Source: Hippophae tibetana
Lineage: Eukaryota; Streptophyta; Magnoliopsida; Rosales; Elaeagnaceae
Direction: 5' to 3'
Assembly: GCA_037013495.1 (NCBI GenBank)
Contig: CM072807.1
Coordinates: 16,619,001-16,683,000, forward strand
DNA length: 64,000 nucleotides
In this document: piece after piece, positions 51,617 to 61,139 of the stretch
Position numbering within the stretch: position 1 is the first letter of the stretch
Layout of the letters: each line of letters begins with the position of its first letter
Position numbers and translations under genes: made by a program
Notes under the pieces: model-generated
What the model was told of the DNA's origin: nothing
The model's database searches: none
What the model saw: the letters and a program-made list of their open reading frames with translations, nothing else

Positions 51617-51628
51617 GCTTTGATACCA
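51617..51628 (-). other. Primer-binding site (tRNA-iMet type)
   Basis: On the minus strand TGGTATCAAAGC lies one base inside the 5' LTR. It differs at one position from the standard TGGTATCAGAGC. Confidence 0.8.
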
Positions 51629-51629
51629 C

Positions 51630-51945
51630 TATTACGAATTAGGGCAGAGAAGAATGCAAAGAGAAGAAGATAGCAAGAAGAAAGAGGAAATCAGGTAAAA
51701 TCTGTTCATTCTTTATTTCATTTCTTGCGGCTTTATATAGCCTAATATTTCATAGAGAAATCACAAAGAAATTGTGTGAATCTCGTGCACTAGTGTGCTA
51801 ACAAATTTTTTGACATTCTAACAGAAAGAGCCAACCGTTTCTCATGCCCGAGCTGCGTCGATCTTTGTCCGTCCATGGGTGGTTGGCACACTCCGTTCGC
51901 TGGTTGCAACGACTCGCAGTGGTGGAGTTGAATTGGTTTGTATCA
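51630..51945 (-). repeat. 5' LTR of the Reina-like element
   Basis: 316 bp matching 46928-47243, followed by the right target duplication AGAAA. Confidence 0.9.
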
Positions 51946-51950
51946 AGAAA

Positions 51951-54700
51951 CTATATTGAATAAATTATCCAAAATTTTCCCAAAAAGATAAAGAAAAAAT
52001 TGGATACATTCATTTAAAAAGAGTTCAAATATTAATACATGTTTATTTCAAAGAATGAATAGATACACCAATAAAAATAACAAAATAATAAATAGGAAAG
52101 ATGTTTTATTAGTAATGATCCATGGTACAACTTAGGATATTAAAAGCTAAAATTTACAGCATACTCTATGTTTGTTAATAATATTAATGATAAAAACTTA
52201 AATTAAGTATTAAGTCTAACTTATGATTTCGAAAGAGGATATTCAATGAAAGAATGAAATAATCAATTTTCAATACATTACCTAATAGACTATTCTTTAA
52301 CAAATAGTCATAATAGTTCAATATATTGATAAAATAAATTTATAAAAATAGATAAAACATTTCAAGAACTTGTAAAAATAATAAAATAAGAAATACTAAC
52401 ATGTTTTGAACTATCAGATAAATGACATTTAGATATCAAGGAAAAAACCCTGATAATAGAAATAACAAGTAATATTGTTAAAAACAATAATATACCAAGA
52501 TTTAGTTTTATAGACCATGAATGAGAAACCTCAAACCAATAAGAAGTTAAAAAAACTAAAGGATTTAAGTCCAAGTGATAAAGACATTAGTACATGATGT
52601 TATATTAGAAAAAAAATAATGTTTAAAGATAAATTAAAAAATATACCGTTAGAAGTAAATGGAAGCTTAATAAGAGTAGAAAAAACCAAGCACTATTAAT
52701 GAAAGCTGGAACTTTTGACAGAGAATATGGATTTAATCCAATAATAAAATACGAAATACTTTCAAGGTATAATCAAAACACAAAATGAATTATCAAAGGA
52801 AATAAAGGAATTTGGTTATAATAAACTTAAATAAGATATACACATGAAATTTATAGAACTAAGAATATATATATTATAAGTCATAAATATGATCCCCTAA
52901 AAGGACTAAAAGTAGAACCATTTTATGAGATTAGATGCCCTAATTCCTAAAAATGAAAGAAGAAAAAATGAAGAAAAATCTAATGAAAAAAATATAATTT
53001 CTATTTAATGGAATATAGGAAAGAATTATAGGAGCAATTTATGAACCCCGAAAATAAGGATATAGAAAAATTAGTTAGTTTGTTGACACTAACTAATGCA
53101 GAAATAGAGGAACATTATAATGAAAAACTTTATACAAACAAAGAGGAAGATAATATAACAATAATTAGTGAGACTAACTCTGAACCAGAAATCATGACCC
53201 CAAAAGGTTATATGAAACTAATTTCATTACTAGTTTTTTACCAAGAAGTAACATTTGAACCACATAAGGAAGAAAGAAATAGGCAAAGGTCAGGGGAGCC
53301 TGACACCAAATATAAAAGAAAACAACTGCGCAAAATGGAAGAAAGGTTGCATTGGGGGACTAGAGGTAGTATCCTACTAGAATTCAAAATCCATGATAAT
53401 TATAAATTTGATCTTTTAGATCTAGATTTTAAAAAATCCTTAGATAAATAGGACACTGGTATGAGTGTACTCATACAAATCTTTCAAACTACACAAACAA
53501 ACCTTTCAATATGTAGAGTATTAGTAGTTCATAATATGACATAAAATATTAAAGTTCAATTTTCAAACTTAAGAGACCAATAATATTTATTAATGCAAGA
53601 AAATGCTTTCACGCGAAGATAATATTTTGATATAGTAGTAAATAAAAATATACAAAAAATTTATTGGAGAAGATAAAGGAAGAACTATCACTGAATTTAG
53701 TGAAAATAAATCAATGAAGCCAAATGGAAACTAATAAATATGGAAATTTGTAACATGTATTATATAGATTCTTTTCTTTATGAATATTAAATATATTATT
53801 ATAAATTAACACCCTCTATTAAAACAACTTATAAAAAAAAATTCAAAAATTACCTAGGACATTACATAAGACCTTAATAGAAAGTTGGAATCAAAGAAAT
53901 AGAGAAATGATATCACACACCTTAAGAGGAAGAATAAGAAGCCTTAAAAGCTGAATAATTATTAAATGTCAAGAAAGAAAGGAATATAAAATTTGTTATT
54001 ATATAAAATATTTTATAATACTAGAAAAATATAGATGTAACATAAAACCTTATAAATAAAAATATAAAAATTATAAAAAATACAAGAGATCTAAAAAATA
54101 TAAAAAGAATATTTCATATAGAAACCTATATGAAAAGATATTTTAGAAGAAAGATGTATAAACCTCCTGGAGATTATAGGAATAAACAACTAGTTCCAAA
54201 TTTAAAAAAAAATGAAAGATAAAAATATAATTATATTAGAAAAATTTGATAAAGGTTATCTTTTAATCTTAACTGATTATTTTAAAGATGGGGTATGAAA
54301 CTTGTCTTCATCTTCTTATTAGATATTTATACATATTATATTAAAGTTATCACAAACATAATAAACCATCATATTTCAAAAACATTAAAAGATTATTTTA
54401 GTCAAAAGTATATAAGAATAGAAGAAGAGAAATTCAACAACTTAATGTTTGAATACTATTTCTTTGAAGATTACAAGTACACTGTATGTACACAAGAAAA
54501 ATCTCTTTGTATATTACGAATAGGAAAAAATGTGCGCTCAATACATATAGCTTATCAGCACTCTGATAACTTAGTGAGCATATTGAGGTTAGATTGACTA
54601 CATCATAATAGTCTCTAGCGATCGAAATCCAAATTGGTATCAGAGCTAAATGAATATTAACAAAATATTGATGAAAAAATTAACACCATTAATTTTTAGG
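51951..54700 (+). other. Degenerate A-rich block, possible endogenous pararetrovirus remnant
   Basis: Plus-strand sequence is unusually A-rich and holds broken frames with coding flavour. These include a charged stretch at 53041-53451, a lysine/tyrosine/arginine-rich stretch at about 54040-54210 and a frame at 54295-54597. A tRNA-iMet primer-site motif stands at 54635-54646. Basic tracts near a coat-protein C-terminus and a Met primer site are seen in Caulimoviridae, so an endogenous pararetrovirus remnant is possible, but I find no RT motif. An LTR element remnant is the alternative. Heavily broken; family unproven. Confidence 0.3.
54635..54646 (+). other. Perfect tRNA-iMet primer-site motif
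   Basis: TGGTATCAGAGC is a perfect match to the primer site used by many plant reverse-transcribing elements. No gag or LTR partner follows within the next kilobase. Confidence 0.5.
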
Positions 54701-57700
54701 ACACCAATGATATTAATCATAAAATTTAAGGATATTTTAACATATTTACAAACCTCAAATATATAAAATGAAAAATGTTAAACCTCAAAAATATTTAAGA
54801 TATTATCTCATTTTGTTTATTATGTATTATCTTCGTACATGATTGATTTATCATCTAATGTTAATGTCATGCGTCACTAATCTCTTTCAAACTTTTAAGT
54901 ATGATTCATAGTTTACTTAATATAATTTTTAATGTATAAATCAATAAGTTATTTAACTTGTTTTAATTTTAACTTTTTAAGTAAAAAAAATCATATGTTT
55001 ATTTTTTTACAAAATTAAAAGATATATGCTCATTTACGTTATAAAAAAATAAATTTATTTTTAAAAAAATATATTAAAAATAAAACTTTATATATAAAAA
55101 AAATCATGCCATGCAAAATTAAACTCCATAGACAAATTAAACCAAACTTTTATTCCTAGTAAAAACAACAACAATTAAAGCCTATATGTTTTTAAAATAA
55201 GTACACTATGTTAAAATATGCTTTCATAATATAAATAATAAACTTATTTTCAATAATATCACGTGTAAATATAAATCAAATACATACTTGTGAGAGAAAT
55301 CTATCTTCGTATCATGTTGTAATTGAATATTTGTGAAATGATTAGAAAATTGGTGTACATGTGCTATCAAAATAACATCGTTCAATTATTATGGAATTAA
55401 TCAGACTTTAAGATTAAAATATCTATTATAATAGATATTTATAATTAACAATAAAAGAATAAAAATAATATATTTAATAATTAAAATAATTATAAATCCA
55501 ATCGATTTAAAATTTATGATTTAATGATCAATTAAATGATATTAGATTTTATAATTTAAAATTTAAAATTTAAAATTTAATGATCAATAAAAAGATATTA
55601 TTAATAAGTCATTATTTTTATTTTTATTTAAAATGTGCCTTTTAATTATCGATTTACTATTTTTATTTATTTTATTTTTAATTATAAATAACATATGATT
55701 CTCGTAATTTTGTCATCTTATTTTTGACTGTAAATAAATTATTCAATATTCGAATTACAATAAAACCCTACCCTACAACCCTCAACCTAATGTATCAGTT
55801 TTGATTTATGAGTACTGAGACATTGTTTAATTGCCAACTGTGTGCGCTTGAACAAAATTGTTTTAATGTACCAAGAAAGATTATAAATTAAATCAAGAGA
55901 CCAATGATGGAAGATATATCCAACTTTATATACTTAGCATCAAACCAAGTTACATTAAACTAAGATTATCCAAAATTGCAGCTAATACAAATGACACCAT
56001 AATTTAAATTTGACTATTCATGCATTAACCATACCAAATTGAATAAACATTTTAAAAAAATAATAAAAATAACATCTTTAAAATTTATAACTATAAAAAT
56101 AATATTATTTATATTCACCTTATATATTTTTAATAAAAAAAAACTTTACATAATATTTTACTTTTAACGTAATCTAATTAAACGATCTTTAAATTTAATT
56201 ATAATTATTTAGACTCGTTGTTAAACATTATCAAATTAAATTCTATTTAATGTTAATAAGTTGTTATTTTTTTTAATAAATTTTAAGGTGTTATTTTGAT
56301 AGAAAAAATGAGAGCCTAAGACTACTATCTTTAATAGAGATACATTTTAGTTCAGTATCTATTAGGTGTTAAATTATAAGTTCAAAAATTATAACAAAAT
56401 TCATTATTTTTTAAAAATAAGGTAACATAAATTTATTATATTTATAAGGTAACGTTTTGACAATGTTAACAGAATAAATATAATAATTTAATTATATTTT
56501 TATATATTTAACATTTTCACAATAGTCATTATTTTATGATAACAGTGGTAGCTACAATGTTTTAAAAAAAGTGTGTTTTTAATAAAAAAAAAAGTAAGTT
56601 ATAAAACATTTTTTATCACATGAACTCAGGTTGCAAAACAATATTTGTATGAGAGGGATAAATTGCTAAGTCTAGTATTATTGTACATTTTTAGTTTAAT
56701 ATCTCAATAATTGAGTAACAAATTATGATTGAATTATACTTTATAACATTAGAAAATGTAAAATAAAATAAAACTATATTAAGAGATTATAAAAAATAAT
56801 ATTTATAAAAATTATAATAATAAAAATAATATCACAATAATATTGAGTTCTATTCAAACTATGTTTAAATAGATGGTGTTTAATATTAAACGAGTTTAAA
56901 CAATCGTGATTTAATTTGAATGATTTTCAATTTAATGACGTTAAAAATAAAATTATATGTTAAATTTTTATAATAAAAAAATATAAAATAGATAAAATTA
57001 GTGCTTATTTTTATGATTATAAATTTTAAGAGTATTATTGTTTGAAAATAAAATTGTGGTTAACAAATAATCAATAAAATAAAATAAAAAAGTGTTTTTC
57101 AATTGTTAATAAAATTATTTTAAAAAAACAATTCATTAATTTTAAGTTTAGATAATATCAAGCCACATGTGAAAGTATATCTGATATATTTTTTAAAAAT
57201 ACACCACTAATTAACAACTTGGGTATATATCATCACTTTTTAGAAAGAAATTAGTGATTGGTTTTATTTAAGTTTACATAGATATTACTTATTCATATGA
57301 ATTAATTAAAGAGAATAGATGTATTTGTGATTATAGTTGACTTAATAATATAGAAATAAAATTTATTTCTTTATAATTTCAAAATATATATTCGAATCCC
57401 ACAAATTACAATTTAGAGAATAATTATAAAAGTTTTATATTTATTTTAAAAATAATACTTAAATATTATACTAATTTTTATAACAATTTAATTATATTAT
57501 TATTAAAAATTAATCACATAATAATAAATTATTATTTTATATTTTATATTTAATTTTTACAATAAATAACAAACTTTGATCGTTATAGTTAAAACATCTC
57601 TCACATCAGTTGTAAAAATACTAATAACACTTAAACATATATTTTATTAACAATAATGCATCATATTTTAAAATAATTTTAATTTTAAAGAAAATTCTGT

Positions 57701-57749
57701 CACATCATATTTTTAAATCATGTTGAACTGTTATCTTTTAACAAAAATG

Positions 57750-57753
<4 letters not shown>
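54701..57753. other. AT-rich intergenic DNA, nothing recognised
   Basis: Three kilobases of very AT-rich sequence. A small direct duplication of a TTTAATGATCAAT phrase lies near 55520-55585. No gene, RNA or element can be supported. Confidence 0.55.

Positions 57754-57829
<76 letters not shown>
57754..57829. repeat. (AT)n microsatellite, about 38 units
   Basis: Uninterrupted AT dinucleotides about 110 bp upstream of the likely TATA box of the glyoxalase gene. Such arrays are highly variable in length. Confidence 0.97.
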
Positions 57830-57832
<3 letters not shown>

Positions 57833-57939
57833 CAAAACTAAATCTTTGAAACAAGTTAAACATTTAGGGTTAGGGGCATTAGAGACACGAAGCATATTTA
57901 ATCGTAATAGTAAAAGCATATATACTTCTCATATCCTCC

Positions 57940-57948
57940 ATTATATAG
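57940..57948 (+). promoter_or_regulatory. Probable TATA box of the glyoxalase gene
   Basis: ATTATATAG lies about 210 bp before the chosen ATG, followed by a pyrimidine-rich leader. TTTACAG at 58122-58128 could be the acceptor of a 5' UTR intron. Confidence 0.45.
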
Positions 57949-58307
57949 ACCACCTCATCTCCTCTTTCATTTCTCATACTTAGAATTCCCACAATTAACT
58001 CGCTTTCTCTGTTTCTTTAGTAATATCATTGTTGAAATTTGATATTTACACTTATTCTTCTTACAATTCTTGTTTCATTTCCTTCCAAAAAGTGAAAAAT
58101 CCTTGCTTTAAGATTGTTCTCTTTACAGGGTTTGAATCATTTCTTCGTAAAAATGAAAGAAACCCCAGGAAACCCACTCCATCTCAAGTCATTGAACCAT
58201 ATCTCTATTGTTTGTCATTCAGCTGAAGAATCTTTGAACTTTTACCAAAATGTCCTCGGTTTTCTTCCTATTAGGAGACCTGGTTCTTTTGATTTCAATG
58301 GTGCCTG

Positions 58308-58885
58308 GTAATCCAATTATACTTAATTTCCTTCAAGTAATTTGGGTAAAAAGGTTCAAATTTTGATCAATTTTATACAAAAATATATAGAACACAACTT
58401 TTTTTTTTCTAGACTTTTATTTCATTTACTCAAAGTCATATTTTATTATAGATTATGACATATTAACTAATTAACACTAACTAATAGACTTTAGAATAGT
58501 CTAGTTGGTACATCAATCGATTCCATATGCATGAATTTGTGGTGTTAAAACTTGGTATGTCCTCATTTTTAAACACTTTAACTACAACTCTAGCTTGTTA
58601 GTATAAAATTTGACATCTCTTTACAAGATATGTAGGAAAATGAGGTTACCATTCCTCCCACCAGAAGAGCTTTCTCATGGCTAGAAAAACTAATGAACAT
58701 TAATTAAATTTTATTAGGTTAGTTAATAAACATAACCAAATGTGATAAAAATATGATTAGCTCTATTGAAAGAAAAAAAAAATCTAACATTTTTATATAA
58801 ATTTGATCAAAATTTAATTACCCAGCCTTCAAATTTTATTTTTCTTTTTTATTTTCTTAGAGAAATTAAGCTTGTTTTTCTAAAT

Positions 58886-58936
<51 letters not shown>
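58308..58936 (+). other. Glyoxalase intron 1, ending in a microsatellite
   Basis: 629 bp, GTAATC donor. A GT/AT dinucleotide tract at about 58886-58934 runs directly into the acceptor ATATAG at 58931-58936, so the usual pyrimidine tract is replaced by alternating UA. A T-rich stretch further upstream (58840-58860) may serve instead. Confidence 0.75.
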
Positions 58937-58937
<1 letters not shown>

Positions 58938-59248
58938 CTATGTGGATATGGAATTGGAATTCACCTTTTGCAATCTGAAGAACCAGAAAAAAGGCCTAAG
59001 AAAAATGAAATTAATCCCAAGGACAATCATATTTCTTTTCAGGTATTTTGTTAAAGTTGTGTTTATCTACGTGTTAACGGAGTCAATACACATTTTTGGG
59101 TAAAAATAACACTAGACACAAATATAAATGCAATAATTGTAAGGCATTTCAGTTAGTGGGTATTTATAAAATATTATATAGTGTCTCCAATACTTAGTAC
59201 GTATCCAATTATTCCTATATTAAATTTTAAAAAATTAAAAATATTAAT

Positions 59249-59435
59249 TATAAAATGCTCTGTTATTTGTTTCTTTGCAATAGAAGAATTGTATAACCAT
59301 CACATGTGATTCTTATTATATTGTTATTGATAGTTAAAATTTAATTATTTTTAACCAAAAAAATATAATAAGAATCAAATGTGATGGTTATACAATTCTT
59401 ATATTGCAAAGAAACAAATAACAAAGCATTTTATA
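59249..59435. repeat. Near-perfect inverted repeat (74-bp arms) in intron 2
   Basis: The left arm is 59249-59322 and the right arm 59362-59435, with a 39-nt loop. Only three of 74 positions mismatch. The arms start TATAAAATGCTCTGTTATTT and end GATTCTTATTATATT. A foldback MITE is the likely origin. Within the gene transcript it would form a long hairpin that Dicer-like enzymes could cut into small RNAs. Confidence 0.93.
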
Positions 59436-60100
59436 CGCATATAATTACATAAATAAATATATTTTTAATAATAAAACACATAATGTTTAAAATAATTATA
59501 TTTATTTTTATATCTTTTATTGACATTTGTTATAATAATTCTATTAAATTATGTAAAATACATAAGTATTTATAAATATATTATTTTTTTCATGAGAATG
59601 CAATTTTAATTAGATTTAAGTAAATTTTTTTTTTGGTGGAATTTTATTTTAATTAAATAATTTTTAAAGCATTTAAATTTTATTAGTTTATTTTATACAC
59701 ATGTACTAGAATTTTTTAGTTTATTTTATTTATACATGAATATTTTTTTGAAATTAAATTATTTCAACTAATTAGGTGATTAATTAAAAGTTAAATTTTC
59801 ACAAAAAATAAATATATAATTTAAAAAGTAATTTTTGTAATAAATATCTTATTAATTAAAAATTAAATTATTAACTTGATGATTATTAAAAATGGGTAGT
59901 GTGAGAACATGGAAGGTGTGGAGAAAAAGCTGAAAGAAATGGAGATAGAATATGTAAGTGGGTCAAATATTCTTCGACGACCCAGATGGGTTCATGATTG
60001 AAATATGCAATTGTGATAACTTACCTGTTATATATCCCACTCGTGGGTGAGATGGCTCGTTCATGTTCTTGTCTAAATTTACAGTCACAGATATTGCACC

Positions 60101-60131
<31 letters not shown>

Positions 60132-60164
60132 TGTGGTTCCCAAGCAGTATTGGTAGCTAGAGAG

Positions 60165-61139
60165 AGTCAGTACTAATTACTCTTTTTGTTAATTTTTTGG
60201 TTTAGAGTTTTAATAAATAATCATGAGGAGCCAGTTAATTTGTTCAGCTTTGTATTCTCTCTTTGTAATGAGACAATTAATTTTGAGGAATCATCATTAG
60301 CATTAACTCACATGCAAAATTATCATTATAAATTAATCAAGGAGTAAATGATTTATTACTTTGATTTTTTCGCCTACTACGTATTTTCATAAACAAAAAG
60401 TGTATATTTCATGTATATATACAGGGTTCTTTTAAATAATATGTTATAATATTAATTATTCATAGTAGGCGATTAAGTTTATATAATTACGTCTCACTAA
60501 AAATAATATTAGTGATATGATTATAATATATAATAATATAACTTTTTATAATATATATAAATTTAGGGTGTTAAGAATCAAATTGTATGTTTTAAAAATT
60601 TAAATTTAAATAAAATTTCAGAATTAATGATATAATTTAACCTATTAATAATTAATTGTTATTTTTTTATTTAAAGATAATGAGTTTTTATCGTTATAAA
60701 TTATTCATCAGCGATTGGCCATCATTAAAACTAATGAGATTTCTCTTGCATTTCATGTATGGAATCCACAGCACTTGTTACCTGGCCTCTAGAGTCTAGA
60801 ACATGGCTGTTTCATATTGGATATGGAAGAGACAAATCCATGTCTAACTCTTAACTATTTTAATTTCTTTTTGTTTCAATTTTGAATGGGCCGGGCCATA
60901 TAACTTGAGATATTCGGACCCAGGCCTTTTCACAATAAATTAACAGTATTCTTTTAGAATAAGATTATACAAAACGTGATTAATTCTGTAATTAAATAAT
61001 AAAATAATTATTAAATGATAATGAAACTATGAACTAAGAAATATTCATTTTTTTATGTTATTTTCTTCCCATAGACAACGAATACTCTTTATTTTTCATT
61101 AAATATTTCTATTCAATAAACCAAACATTTTTTCTTGGT
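60165..61139. other. Glyoxalase 3' flank and intergenic DNA
   Basis: 3' UTR-like sequence, then AT-rich DNA. A 10-bp inverted pair TCGCCTACTA (60370-60379) and TAGTAGGCGA (60463-60472) encloses about 83 bp and could mark a tiny MITE. Nothing else is recognised. Confidence 0.45.

Larger units (their letters stand above)
46928..51945 (-). mobile_element. Gypsy chromovirus, Reina-like, both LTRs and TSDs
   Basis: A minus-strand Ty3/gypsy element of 5018 bp between AGAAA duplications, with two 316-bp LTRs and a tRNA-iMet primer site. From high to low coordinate: gag (about 51600-50940), aspartic protease (about 50550-50000, with LILIDEGSTHNFID wording), RT (about 49960-49180, with [15 protein letters not shown] and VMVFFDDILVYS), RNase H (about 49100-48600), integrase (about 48530-47540) and a chromodomain (about 47520-47120, with EILIKWVG and EATWENE). 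The chromodomain, small size and short LTRs fit the Reina lineage. It is a broken fossil with perhaps ten breaks. The LTRs differ at about 24 of 316 sites, suggesting a few million years. Confidence 0.93.
58153..60164 (+). pseudogene. Glyoxalase I-family (VOC) gene with disrupted last exon
   Basis: Three exons: 58153-58307, 58937-59042 and 59900 onward, with GT-AG junctions and intact phase. The protein start matches plant lactoylglutathione lyase/GLYI-like proteins: HLKSLNHISIVCHS (first metal-ligand histidine), ESLNFYQNVLGFLPIRRPGS, GIGIHLLQSEEPE, DNHISFQ and GVEKKLKEMEIEYV. An upstream in-frame ATG at 58114 is not in the family. In exon 3, after EYV at 59956, about ten conserved codons are missing and the frame changes, so translation stops at 59999-60001 after 14 unrelated residues (120 in total). 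The expected continuation, with FFDDPDGFMIEICNCDNLPV and its metal-ligand glutamate, is present from 59958 in another frame. A 4-bp insertion near 60030 shifts it again before PLVGEMARSCSCLNLQSQ; that frame closes at 60162-60164, after CAC/CAA repeats. Probably a pseudogene or null allele; sequencing error at one site is possible. Confidence 0.82.

Noticed and set aside
52362-52574. Hydrophobic 70-codon minus-strand frame
   Set aside because: Opposite to the strand with coding flavour in this block; hydrophobicity follows from T-rich complement.
57720-57983. Open frames through the (AT)n tract with IY repeats
   Set aside because: Artefact of an uninterrupted dinucleotide repeat.
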